The position numbers and the translations under genes were made by a program. The notes beneath the pieces are model-generated. The model saw nothing but the letters and a program-made list of their open reading frames with translations. It did no database searches and had not been told where the DNA came from. From Hormiphora californensis (lineage: Eukaryota; Ctenophora; Tentaculata; Cydippida; Pleurobrachiidae), in NCBI GenBank assembly GCA_020137815.1, contig CM035354.1, positions 5,904,015-5,968,014 on the forward strand: DNA of 64,000 nt. The letters are read 5' to 3'. Each line of letters begins with the position of its first letter. Within the stretch, counting starts at the first letter, position 1. Shown in pieces: positions 1 to 11,417 of the stretch.

Positions 1-1101
1 CAGTGGAAGTTTGTTAATATTTTCGAATGACTTTTAACATGTCAGTCCCCATAGTTACCAATTCAGTTGCCATGGCAACCGTTTTATAGACGTTGAAAGG
101 GGCAAAAAGAACCACCCGGCGAAGCCGGGTGGGTTATCGAAAAGCCCTTACTTGAGGCGCACCCAATGGGTGCGCTAGTCAACTAAAAAGCATATAATAA
201 ATTAATTCATGGTCTTGATAATTCTTCTTATCCTCTTCATATTTACTTCACGTAACAAGCTCAGTGCAAGCTAGGTTGGCGATGGTGATCTTCCTCCGAT
301 TTCCTCTCAAGGCTATGAGGCATGTCCTCAGTAGTGAGAACCGTAACCTCGTTCTGAGGTGAGCCATGACCTCAGCGTATGGTTCTCCTGTTCTTGTTGA
401 GATTCGGGATGAGAGTGTCTTCAAGACTTTGTGAAACTCATTAGCTATCCCACCCGCTGTGTTCATGACCAATGGAGAAAATTTCCCTCCTTCAACTTCT
501 CGAACCCGTTTACCGTATGATACCTACGCAAAGTAAGAAAGTTCGAATCCCGGATCGACTCTACTTTTACTCAGGCACGTGCCGACGCTGCTGTAAATGC
601 ACCAGGGGCTGTGGACAAAACAAATGATCAATGAATTATGGTGAAAGACATGGGATACCATGCGGTAATGCAGTACCTATAATAATAATAGGGTCGGGTG
701 TGTAATTTTAGCCGGTTTTCTGTGAGTGTAAAACACTGATACTGGCCTCTTTCAGTGCAGATACGTTAATACAGATGCGTCCCTGTTGATTCTCTCTCTC
801 TATCTCTATTCAGTATCCCTCTGTCTCTGTCACTGCCTCTGTCTCTGTCTCTATCTATCTCTCTGTCTCTGTCTCTGTCTCCCCTCTCTTTCTTTCTGTC
901 CATTAGCTACTTATTACCTACATTTCAGCACCTATTTTGCTGCCTGGCACGGTACTGCTAAGTTTAGAACATCAGTTGCTTTTTTGCCATCTACCTATCT
1001 ACAATTTCAACCTTTGCCATATTAACGAACATTTGATTTGACCACATTTGTTTTACGCTCTATTTGATTTGACAACCGTCTAACTTCTTCAGTAGTACAT
1101 A
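1..1101. other. non-coding flank with palindromes and a CT-rich tract
   Basis: I see no convincing gene here. There is a palindromic RFX X-box-like site at 66-79 (gttgccatggcaac), two adjacent hairpins at 112-175, and a (TCTCTG)-type pyrimidine run at about 790-900 that produces a spurious short frame. A minus-strand frame at 248-472 has no recognisable domain or splice context. Confidence 0.6.
112..175. repeat. two adjacent perfect DNA hairpins, one with a GAA loop
   Basis: Positions 112-132 form a 9-bp stem around the triplet GAA (cacccggc-gaa-gccgggtg). Positions 157-175 form an 8-bp stem (gcgcaccc) around aat. Stems of this kind recur at 3963-4001, 26930-26955 and 28360-28380, suggesting they belong to small dispersed elements. 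Confidence 0.7.
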
Positions 1102-3611
1102 ATGGAAGAGCTAATACCGATTGAAGAGCTAATACCGATGACAGATGGATTACAACCGATGTCTTTGCGACCCCAAATGATCGCTATAAACCCATTTGGT
1201 GACCATCTAAAAATAGAAGACGAGATAATACTCCGACCGATAACCGAGGAGCCTTTTGAGAAAATGGCAATAAACCCGCTAGGTGGGAAACTCCAAATAC
1301 CTCAAAATGCCAGCACGGGATACGAAAGTGATGGTTTTCAGTATCGGAGGTTCTACATCTCTCAAGTTGTAATTATACCATCTCTTGTCATGATGGTGGT
1401 ATTCTCTCTACTGCTTACTGTATGTAATTCTGAGACATCTGAGGGGTGTTTTGAAGCTTGTATCTATCAGTGATCTACTATGCTCTCTCGATCCTTTTCT
1501 TCGCCTCTCAGATTATATGGATGATATTCTCAGACATGGTAAGAGCTGTATAACACTCGATCTTATGTACAGAGCTAGTACCTACTGCAGCTCGAGGGAG
1601 AGTCCGTGTGTGTGTGTGTACTGTGTTTTTGATTAAAAACATGTTTTCCAAAATTGAACAGCCGGTCTAAACCCCCCTGTAGCGTGACATTCAACTATCT
1701 TATTAGCATGTACTGAATGTAACACATTGACTCAATATACGGGCATTATTGTCAACGGCCACCAACTACACATTCTATGAAACTTTCATAAGCAGACTCA
1801 TGATACGTCACTAGATACGTCACTAGCATACGTCACATCACATTTACTATATTGCCTCACTCATTCTGAATGCTGGCATAATAGCAGGATATTATTCAGA
1901 CAGGGATCACTAGTGAGGCCCCCCCCCCCCTAACTGAATGAATGGAATGTGTGTGTGTGTCTGCCACCTGGATCATACTAAAAAGCTACAGCTGCTATAA
2001 CACAACACCCCCCTCATGAGTCATTCATAATGTATACAGCAGCAGCTGCCTTTTTACAGAGCCATACTGAGGACAAATGAGCCAAATATACTCTACATTG
2101 TTATACATGAGTGGATGAGAGACAGCTTGTGTTATAGACTCGTGTATCACATACGTTATTATTAGAAAGAGTTCTAAGATATAAATGCGTTGTAAATAGC
2201 TTTGTTTTTCAGCTGTCGGCAGATTGGGAATGTCAAAGTTGGCAGAATAAGATTGTGGAATCTCTCGTTCTTACTGGTAAGGAGCTATAATGTGTGTTGG
2301 TTGGGTTGGTTGGTATGAGCGGCTGGTGATTTGGTTGTCCTACACTGACTGTACAGTGTACACCGCGCAACCTCGCCGAAGAGGAGGGTCTCATATGAGA
2401 CAATGATTTGGGGGCCTTGTTAGAGGCTCTCCTGTTGACCATGAGAGGCTTCCCTGGTTTGGGATTTGCCGCCGCTGGGGGGTTAGATTGCGCACGTGAG
2501 TGACTTCGGGGGTGAACTTGCTTACCACCGAGAGTTCGATTTGCCCTGGGGCGTCTCGGTGGGTTTGTAGTGAGTTGGTTTGTAAGCCTTACAATGTAAG
2601 GAATGTGTAAATCCCCCTACCATGGTTCCTAGATCCTATTCTAGTATTCAGGACATCGTCCCCAGCACCCTCCCTCTTACCCAATACACATTCCCCTCCG
2701 GGTATCCTACTCGTGCCCCTTCCCTCTCATCTATTATCCCCCTCCAGGTTTCCTACTCGACCCCCCTATCACCCATCCCCCCTCCGGGTATCCTACTCGT
2801 GCCCCTTCCCTCTCATCTATTATCCCCCTCCAGGTTTCCTACTCGACCCCCCTATCGCCCATGCCCCCTCCGGGTATGCCTACTCGTGCCCCTTGGCCCT
2901 TCCCTCTCATCTATTATCCCTATTCAGGTATCCTCCTGCCGGCAATGTCAGTCCTGGTAGTGACTGTGATCCGAGTTCCTCTTCCTACTAAACCCATTCC
3001 ACTGGAGAGATATCATCTGTTACAGAAACCAGATCCTCGCCTTCATCCTAGTCACCCTGCTAACCTTCCTCCTGGGCAGTATGCCCCTAATAGGACTGTG
3101 TGAGCTGGAAGAAGTGGGAGGGGAATGTGTTATGAAGAAAACTCTCTCCGCACAGTGTGTGGCATGTTTTGCCACAACACTCGGTTTAGGGTTGGTTGTT
3201 CCTAAGGCATCCGTGTTTGTTCTCTACTTCATGATCTATGGGGTGGTACGGAAGGCACGAGAGAGCAAGAAGAGTCTGTCTACACGGAGTACTCTGTTGA
3301 GTGGAACTGGAAGTGGTAGTGGTAGTGAAAGGGTTAGAACAGAGCGAGAATCATTTCCCTGGTCAATCCTGGTAATTCTCTCACTCAATGTTTTGTCAGC
3401 CGTACCCTGGGTTGTACTGCTCGGGTTCCCGGAATATCTCTATGGATCAGAGAAATCAGAAACCTCATATCTATTACTAGATATCCTGTACTCAACACTG
3501 CTGATATCAATAGCAGTTAGCCCCTTGGCGTATCTGTTGACAACAGCTGTGGTGAGACAACAAACTTGGGACTCAATTAAAGGGTGCTTCTCTTGCTGTA
3601 AATCATCGTGA
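1102..3611 (+). CDS. class A-like seven-transmembrane receptor (GPCR), 4 exons, one frameshift
   Basis: Exons are 1102-1423, 1471-1538, 2213-2276 and 2928-3611, all GT-AG with matching phases (1,0,1). They give about 378 residues. Exon 1 has a long polar N-terminus with a repeated IPIEELIP/MAINP(F/L)GG pattern, then TM1. Exon 2 is TM2. Exon 3 is the first outer loop with WECQSWQ. Exon 4 has TM3 ending SVLVVTVIR (the DRY-box position), TM4 starting at YRNQILAFILV, TM5, a serine-rich third inner loop (STRSTLLSGTGSGSGS), TM6, TM7 and a short Cys-rich tail (CFSCCKSS). The frame changes once, near 2975: the VIR frame and the FLFLLNPFHW frame meet only if one base is dropped, so this is an assembly error or a pseudogene. 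The ligand is unknown. The exon-4 acceptor is the last unit of a tandem repeat. Confidence 0.8.
2691..2927 (+). repeat. 86-bp pyrimidine-rich tandem repeat at the exon-4 acceptor
   Basis: The phrase ctccgggtat recurs at 2696, 2782 and 2868, a period of 86 bp. Each unit carries a tattatcccc..cag|gt acceptor-like core. The final, diverged copy (cctattcag at 2919-2927) is the acceptor that gives the correct phase for the receptor gene's exon 4; earlier copies are decoys. Confidence 0.8.
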
Positions 3612-5444
3612 AGAAGAAGGAACCCTCATCATTAGATCGGAGAATTGGTCTGACAGGGATCAGTTGAGGTGGATAGCGTTACAGACTAATGACATGCAGT
3701 AATGATACTGGATCATGGAGTAATTTCATATTCTCCCCCCGGAGCTATCTATCGAGGATTATATTACTGACACATTGAAACAATAAGACAATACGCAGTG
3801 AACATCTGAAATGACTCATCATTTTGTTGATAAAATGAATGATCAATTCAATTACAAATGTATTTCTTACTTTTATTCCAACCTATAATTCACGCAGAAT
3901 TAAGTTTGACAGCCAACCGGGGTAAATATTTGGTAACGAAGTTACCCCTCCCTTGCCGGCGCGGCGTGCGAAGCACGCCAAACGAAGGCCGCGAAGCGGC
4001 CTGAGTGTGAGGTGTCTTCGATACCAAGGTAAATATATCATTTTAAACTGTTTAGCTTGGCAAGTGTATGGTAATGCGAGAGCCCTATCATGCATAATCG
4101 AATTTGGATATCCTAATGCCCAGAGAGAGGTCTTGAGCTCTTTTTCAAGGGGGAGGGATAGAGGGAGATAAAGTAAACATTAGATCACCCCTGCCACACG
4201 TCACAGACCAACCAACCAATAGTAGTTGAACCATAATTAGTGTAGTCACGTGACTCTTCCTATCACGTGATATACCGTAGTAGTAGTCAGCGGTTACCAG
4301 AGACTGCACTAAGCGGCGTCAGTTAACCTGATACTCTGGAGCCGTCGCTGACCGCTGTCCCTTTCTCTCTATTATAGACCCCATATCTCTAACTTCCCCT
4401 CTCTCTTTCTCCCACTCCCCCTCTCTCTTTCTCCCACTCCCCTCTCTCTTCTCTTACATCCTGATCGTCCCAAGCTAAGTCTCTCGGAGAGATGAAAGTG
4501 AAAGGGTAGACTCACTGATCCTTTCACTTTCACTTTCATTTTGCTCCGATCTATGATTTAGTTTCACTTTCGCCTTGCAGATTTTCATTATTTTCACTTT
4601 CATTATATCATTGATGACGTAAGACCCAGTCCCACATATTCTGCATAACATGCTTCGGATATTTACTTTCACTTTCATCTTGCCCCTGCCTGAATATGCC
4701 CCGATCGGACTTCCTTCGAAGCTATTTATAACTCGCTTAGATGGCACCGTTTCATACCCAAATATGGTCACAAAAACATGCCCCCTTATAGCCAGTCTCA
4801 CGTGCCGTTGAGAGAGAAGAATCCTGGCTCGTGACTGATGGGGCACCGGCGTGATATGATCAGACAATTCTTGCCCAGAGAAAAGCTTATAATGAAAGAA
4901 AATGTGACGTTTGATTTCATGATCTGTCTAGGTTTCTCAGTTCTCTAACATTCTAGAACAAGATATGAAGAACAATATATGGATCATGTGGGTGAGTATG
5001 AAAATCTTCTTACAATCGCACAATGTGTGTGTGGGTCTATAACAGTGCTGTACAGGGGAGCTCATTGCATGAGAAATGTGTCGTCACAATAGTAAAGCTT
5101 GTTGTTGGTCGAAAGTATTACACTTCTCTGTGTTATGGCATGCATGGTATAATTGTACACACATGAACACATGATCAGCGGCCCATCCTTCTAATATTTC
5201 ATTCACGGTCACCATTACTTATTCAATCTGTTTCATTCTCAGTAGGTGTGTTCAGGGGGTGTTATATTCAGCACCCCTGAACAGAGTCAGCACCCACCAC
5301 CCCTAACCAGAACGGCAGAACACTATGATCCCACATTCTACCCCACCCCGGTGTCACTAATACAACATAACATACCAGCACATGGTGAGGCAGCCCCCCC
5401 CCCCCCTGAACAGAACATCCCAGCTACTACATTGTAAAACATAC
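3612..5444. other. intergenic stretch, hairpins and simple repeats
   Basis: This is the 3' flank of the receptor gene and of the convergent kinase gene. It contains GAA-loop hairpins at 3963-4001, a CT-rich tract at about 4368-4450, and repeated cactttc words at 4490-4690. A 130-residue minus-strand frame at 4475-4867 has no recognisable domain; its tail follows the cactttc repeats. The terminal exon of the kinase gene probably lies here but I could not fix it. Confidence 0.5.
3963..4001. repeat. tandem GAA-loop hairpins
   Basis: Two perfect hairpins lie 7 bases apart: ggcgtgc-gaa-gcacgcc (3963-3979) and ggccgc-gaa-gcggcc (3987-4001). Both contain the heptamer gcgaagc, known as an unusually stable DNA mini-hairpin. 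Confidence 0.75.
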
Positions 5445-8400
5445 CAGCACATGGTGAGAAGGATCCTAATCCCATCAGGACAATCATCAGGAATATGGAG
5501 GGAGTAGGCTCCCTTGTAGATACCAAGGTAGACTACATCCTGGCCTGCAGTATGGGATAGGGAGGGTGGTAATTAGTCTAATTAACATGATACAGATGGA
5601 GGGGGGATAGTGCTCAATAATAATGAAATCATGGAAATGTGAAGTGTGCACATATTGGAAATAAAGAATCCGTCCCGATATGATGAATGATGATGAGAAA
5701 ATATTACCAGGTGACTCGTGCTGTGATACTGTGTGAGTGATCTGTGAAGAACATGCCCCGCTGTGAATTGTTGTGTTGATGATCATGTACCGTAATGATT
5801 CAGTTCCTCTCTGTAGGGGTCCTGAAGTGTTGTCATAGACCACACCACCACTGCAAAGGACCTGCAGGGGATAGGAGGGTGTCATGATATGGTGGGAATG
5901 CAGCAGATAAAATTCTAAAGATAAAAACTCCCATGAACATTGCTCTCTGGAAACGTTATATGAGCTGATAAAACTAAAAACAGACATAACTTGAAACTTC
6001 AGCAAGACACATAAAGCGTCAAAGCAGCATCTGTAAAACCCAAATAACGCAACACACTCACTCACTATTATAATGCATTATGTTGGGGTCGCACTGAGGG
6101 AGTTAGGGAATAAATTCGGGAAGTGCAGCTCTAAATTATTCCAAAAACTTCCATTCCGCCCGCCCCACTGAAAAATAAAGGACTGTATACCGTTTCCAAA
6201 CAGTTACTCACCAGATATCAGTTGCAGTCGAGATATAATCGGCTGCCACCATCTCCTTTGACATGTAGGCTGTCGTTCCCCGGGATTTCGGGATAGCCAC
6301 CTGCGTGAGACGTACTGATAGTTAACTCAGTGAAAAACAGTATGATTTGGCACGCGAACATGGGGGGCGCGACGTGCCTGCAACACTCTGATACATGCGT
6401 GATGTTATATTACTATAACCTCATGATTTATATCTAAGGACTAAAGGTATGATCAATGTAATGAGTAATGAGATATAAAAATGTTTGTTACCAAGGAGGA
6501 ATGATTGTTCACACACTATCAATATTCAATACACAGTTCAACTCACCTCATCTTCTCCATCTGGTATTACAAGAGCGCTCTCAAAGTCGATAATCTTCAA
6601 GTTCTTCTTAGCACTATCCAGCACCAAACTGAGAAAGAGAGATAGAAAAGGTTATTGAGGATAAACTGATCTTTTGTTGTTAGATTTTGAAAATAAATAA
6701 AGTCCCAAGAAAGACTTAAAATAAATTAAGTCCCAAGAAAGACTATTCAGCCCACTTACTTATCAGTCTTTATGTCACAGTGGATAATGTTGTGACTATG
6801 AAGGAAAGTCAGACCACTGGCAATATCCCCCGACCACTTTATCAGCTCCGCGGGACTTATCGCATCTGTAAAGAGGGGGTGAGGTTGGATCAGACGGGAG
6901 GGCTAGGGCCTAGGGGTGTGGTATTGTTTATTATATTTTGTAGCTAGGAGGTTGGGCAGGACTCAGTCTGTCACGCAGTCACGCCATGAGAGTCTGAACG
7001 GGTCAAGGTGTGGCCTGATCTGCCCTCACAGAGCGTGCAGTATGAGCCACACAAGGTGTGGCCATCTTGAAAAAGGGGGTTTCTCTTCATTTAGCAGTTA
7101 GCACTACAATATTGCGTGATAGTTCTGATTCAATTGCAATGGCCATTGGCCACTCCCTTAGACATAATGAAATTTCATAAATTATAGGGCCGATACTACG
7201 GTGCTGCAAGGCGTGGCCGATTTAACTTCTTAAAAACGATAGCATTTATCACGTGATCACCCCATACCACGTGACTGCCAAGGTTGGCTATCATTTTTGT
7301 GAAACTTACTTCTAGGCATTATCAGTCACGTGACATGTATCCTATCTCCTTGGTGCACGAGCCAAAAGCGACCTTGATAGCTTGCATAATTTCTTCGTCA
7401 CGTGAGAGAGAAAGAGCAGCACTGCGTAGCTGATACCCCGACACTGCTTACGTCACACTGCTTACGTCACGCTTAGACCCTGGCAGGTAGCCAACTAGCC
7501 GTTGTTTGGCAGCCTGCCCAGTGAGAAACTAACCATTGTTCTGGATGTACTGTTGCAAGGTCCCTCCTGGCAGGTACTCCATCACGTAATAACACATGTT
7601 GGGACAGTGACCACTGAGAAAAGGGAGGGACTTTGTTATTATTAATCTGGAGCTGGGAGAGAAAGGAATGAATTATATCTGGGGATGGGAGAGAAAGGTA
7701 GACCCGATACAGATTTATCTGGTATGTAAGGAAAGAAAATGCTAGTTTGGTGACGTCAGTCTTGTGAGCTTTGTTATGAAAAGGAGAATATTGTGTGCAG
7801 TAGCCAAGATCAAAGAGAGGCGAAGTTTTTTGGAGGACTTTAAATTGAGATGATAAAATTTGACATCATCAATCATCATCATATGTAGTTCTGTCAGGCC
7901 AATGCTCTGACAGACAGCATTACTTGGACATTTTTTAGACGCTTACGAAGAGAAAGCGAGGGAAAGAGAGATCGACTGTCTAATACCCCAGTAATATTTG
8001 AACACATGAGACAGAAAGAAAGGGATTGTGTGAGAAAGGACCCCATGCCGGTGATAGTTGAACGCATGAGACGGAGAGTCTAGATTAATGATTAGCAGCT
8101 TGCAGGGGGCCGGGGGTCATGATCTAATGCTCCTGCAGCTGAACAATCACACAGTTTTTAGTAACATGCTCTCTTGTTTCCACACTCAGTGCTTCTAATG
8201 TCTACACGCATAGTAATTCTCTCTACCTTCATCTACATATAATATTCAATGTTTTGATTCTCTAATGACTCTAAATCTCTATCTTATAGCGAAGATGCTG
8301 CAATATATTAGACAGTGCTGCAGTAAAAGCTGAGAAACCCTATGTACACGCATACACACTGTTACTGAGGTAGTGTTAAGTGCAGCGTGATAAGGGTTAG

Positions 8401-9682
8401 GAAAAAAGTCCCTCTTTACTTTTCTGATTCTAGGGGAGGAGGGGGGTCAAACTCGGGAAGAGAGGAAGGGGTCAAACTCGGGAGGAGAGGCTTACGTACA
8501 AGATGCGGACAATGTTGTCTGGTTTCACTTTGGCAATCAACTCCAAGAGTTCTCCATTGTGTAAAGACTGGTTAACTACACACTTCACTGCTACCTGGGG
8601 GAGGAGGAATTATAAATAATGACTTGAGATACTTGCTTTACCAAACAATACACAGCTTGTTGATACCCACAAACAAACTAACCTTATTTCCCCTGAATTG
8701 TGCAGTTGCAACAGTCCCTTCAGTTCCTGATGAAACAAAATCTCCAACCTTCAATACCCGATCAAAATCATCCGATAACAAATACGGGTTGAGATCTGAA
8801 CGCAGGGGAATTAGAATTAAACATTTATTAATTTTGAAAATAAATAACCTTTTAAAATAGAAGTAGACTTACAGTTTTTAACACTAGTTGACACAGTCTG
8901 CATACACCCGAAGGACAGTAATGTCTCAATGTAGGACGCTCTGCTTGTTGATGTAGTCGGGGGAGTCTGAATTTCCACATCGATATCAGAGGGGTAGGTT
9001 GTGTCATGTGGCTGCTCCTGTAAAAACAAAACCAGATGTTAACAAACCATTCGTAGAAAAACAAATTACTCGTAGAGACACAAATCATTCATAGAAAAAC
9101 AAAACTACCACAAAGGCAAAACGTTACCTTGTTCCAGACAAAACAAACTCAAGACACTCAAAGGCAAGTCGTTACCTTGTTCCAGACCAAACCAAACTCA
9201 AGAATCTCTCAAAGGCAAAACGTTACCTGATCCAGCTTAACATCAACCTTAGAATTTGATTTAGGCCAGGAGTAGTGTGATACCCCTGTCGACGCCGTGC
9301 GGCTCTCGCCGCTCGGTGTCGCCAGTGGTTGACCACGGTCTTCCTGGAGCGTCTGAAGTAACATGCTCTGCATAAACTGATTGGTGGGTGGCCTTGCTAC
9401 GGCGGAGTGGAGGACGTGCTGGGGCGCCTAATAAGCGTGTTCAGTGCGGCCTCTACTACTTTCGGGCAGGTCATCCTCCAGACGCAGCAATCACAAACAA
9501 ACAAAACAAACAAACAAATAATTTGAAAAATGTAAATTTACCGTTATCGTTGTGTCGAATATCGTGGATGAATTAAAGCCGGTAATAGTAATATCGGCTC
9601 CATCAATAGCTGCTGAGGAGTCATGTCGACCCTCTGTCATGTAGGCCGAATCTGCTGCATAGCTCCTCTCCAATCTCTCCAT
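5445..9682 (-). CDS. divergent protein kinase (TKL/Tyr-kinase-like architecture), 11 exons seen
   Basis: Exons in gene order: 9682-9542, 9367-9227, 9017-8873, 8795-8683, 8594-8500, 7613-7534, 6865-6760, 6628-6547, 6300-6212, 5861-5791, 5544-5445. All junction phases agree and give 387 codons. Residues 1-142 are a polar N-terminus without a recognised domain. The kinase domain follows: nucleotide loop SSGTEGTV, VAVK (Lys184), a helix-C Glu about residue 195, hinge MEYLPGGTL, catalytic loop HCDIKTDN (267-274, HRD changed to HCD), DFE in place of DFG (288-290), activation segment ending TTAYMSKE in place of APE, then DIWSFAVVVW and a final LLTMCW. The essential Lys, Asp and Asn are kept, so activity is possible, but the changed HRD, DFG and APE motifs are atypical. 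A last exon after the Cys-Trp should carry the rest of helix I; a short candidate near 5262-5286 would stop almost at once, so the 3' end is unresolved. Cytosolic location is inferred, as there is no signal peptide or membrane segment. Confidence 0.85.
9110..9235 (-). repeat. tandem duplications around the exon-2 splice donor of the kinase gene
   Basis: The segment reading (plus strand) caaaggcaa..cgttacc occurs three times, ending near 9129, 9177 and 9227, with spacings of about 50 bp. Each copy carries the reverse complement of a ggtaacg donor. Only the 9227 copy directly follows the exon used in the model, so the intron starts with two spare 5' splice sites. Confidence 0.65.
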
Positions 9683-10090
9683 GTTTCATATCACACACTA
9701 AATAAATACAAGATTTAGGATGGGAATATGATGAATAAAGGAATAATGCTTGTTTTGTTCAAACGGGGAAGGAGGGTCGAACAAGGCAAAATAATGCAAA
9801 TGTTTGGCAAATGAAGGGGTAATAAAAATGCAAAAATTTCCGGGTAAATCAGGGTCTGACTGTATTTCTACTTTCGACTGGGTTTTACTAAAACTTTTGG
9901 CATCGATGGAAAATATAAATGCTAATTCTATCTAGACACCAAAGAAGGCTGGAGGTATTCTTATTCCTTTTTTAGAAAGGTCAGTTGACAGACATGCAAT
10001 AATGTCTCACCTCCCTGAAAATGGTAAGAGGCTAGCACTAGTTTGACAATTGACGGTTCATATTTAGGTATATACCCTGCTAACTTAAAT

Positions 10091-10180
10091 AATGCGCCAG
10101 TGGCGAGAAGTCCCACTAGCGCGCTCTCGATAACCAGCCAGTCCAGCGGCAGATTATTTCCCACTGGCAGGTTATTTATT
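10091..10180. mobile_element. small inverted-repeat element fragment
   Basis: The ends aataatgcgccagtggcgag and cccactggcaggttatt resemble the termini of the element at 10545-10730 (gcgccactggc). Internal palindromes around ggcgcgct-type words point to a degraded member of the same family. Confidence 0.45.
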
Positions 10181-10544
10181 TTTAACTCCTATGTTACATT
10201 CAAAGTGTGTGTAAATGATCAGTTCTTACTGAAATACAGAGGGAACACTGTTTGGAAGAGTTACACACTAAATTGGAGAGAAAGAAACAACACATTCCGT
10301 CAATTACTCTCTCTTTATCTTCCCTTTTGTTTCACTATCTCAATTCCTCTGTGTTATGTCTGGCATGCCCCATATCTTGTTATTTCTTTCTCTCTCTCCT
10401 TAGTAACTGTTACCAAACAATGTACACTCAATTGAGAGATGTTTTTGACTGTTTCTCAGTTCTCTTTGTGTGTTTTGATTAGTGTTCTCTCTCTTGTTAG
10501 TGTGTAATACTTGTAACAAACAACTAAAGCAGGGTATATAACCT

Positions 10545-10730
10545 ATAAACTCTTGCCACAGACGCGTTATAGGTTTAAACCCCTCCGCCTCTCCCTCGGC
10601 TACGCCTCGGGATCGTCGTCGTGATTTAAACCAGTTTATCCGCCAGTGGCGGATAAACTACAGCTACCTTCTCCCAGCGGCGCGCTGGGAGAAAGGTATC
10701 TGAAATAACGCGCCACTGGCAAGAGTTTAT
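10545..10730. mobile_element. MITE-like element with 26-bp terminal inverted repeats
   Basis: The left end ataaactcttgccacagacg is matched in reverse by the right end (gcgccactggcaagagttta) with a few mismatches. Inside are further palindromes (ccgccagtggcgg; ctcccagcggcgcgctgggag). It is 186 bp long and has no coding capacity, so it is a non-autonomous element. It lies in the gap between the divergent kinase and PTPDC1 genes. Confidence 0.7.
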
Positions 10731-11139
10731 GCCTCATATATATTGGAAATAAGGAGGCTAGGAGGAAATAAGCAAAAGACATTATTAAGACAACGTGGTC
10801 AAAATTTACATGAGTTGGGTACAGCTGAACAGCGTTTTGCACTAAAAAAAGAAAAAAAAAGGGAACAGTATTGCACTAACCATTATGATGTGATTGGTCA
10901 ATGCATTACAATGTTCATCCAACGCGATATGTCGTGATGTTCGTAGTCCTATCTGTGCGCGCCGCGCCGTTTAGTACACGGCGCGGCGTGTACTCTCCCT
11001 AATTCCCGCGCGCGCCGTCAGAAATTGGTTTCACTTGAGGCCCGTTTTCGCCGATAACCCTACTGCAAGTTGAGTCGCGGCTTTTTTTTTTACTTTTTGA
11101 GAATTTTTTGTTAATCGCGAAATGTTTCTTTCCTGTTGT

Positions 11140-11264
11140 CTAAAGTCCGTTTCAAGCGACTTGACCCGTAATTCTTGGAATTTGGCGCATTGCGCGTGTA
11201 TTTACAAAGGGGAAATCCTGAATTTCCAGGAATCTCAGGTCAAGTCGTTTGAAACGCACTTTAG
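11140..11264. repeat. 125-bp imperfect inverted repeat
   Basis: ctaaagtccgtttcaagcga (from 11140) is matched in reverse complement by the segment ending at 11264, with two mismatches over 27 bp. There is also a GC-rich palindrome at about 10960-10990 (gccgcgccg..cggcgcggc). This is the upstream region of PTPDC1; a role in its promoter is not shown. Confidence 0.6.
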
Positions 11265-11417
11265 CTCACTCCCAGGCATTTGATCTTGCCTCACAGCCCG
11301 TATTTATCCGACTATCACTTTATAATGTGACTTTCCGCTAGGCGTATGTCTCAGTCAAACTTTCAGGATTTTAGTACGGCTGGATTTTAGTCACCAGTAG
11401 ATGGACTGGGGTAGGGG

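Noticed and set aside
530-562. tRNA B-box-like gttcgaatcccgg
   Set aside because: No A-box, acceptor stem or cloverleaf can be drawn at the right spacing.
4475-4867. 130-residue minus-strand frame
   Set aside because: No recognisable domain; much of it follows cactttc simple repeats.
5487-6065. 192-residue minus-strand frame
   Set aside because: It runs through kinase exon 5861-5791 out of frame and through introns; the phased exon model explains the conservation better.
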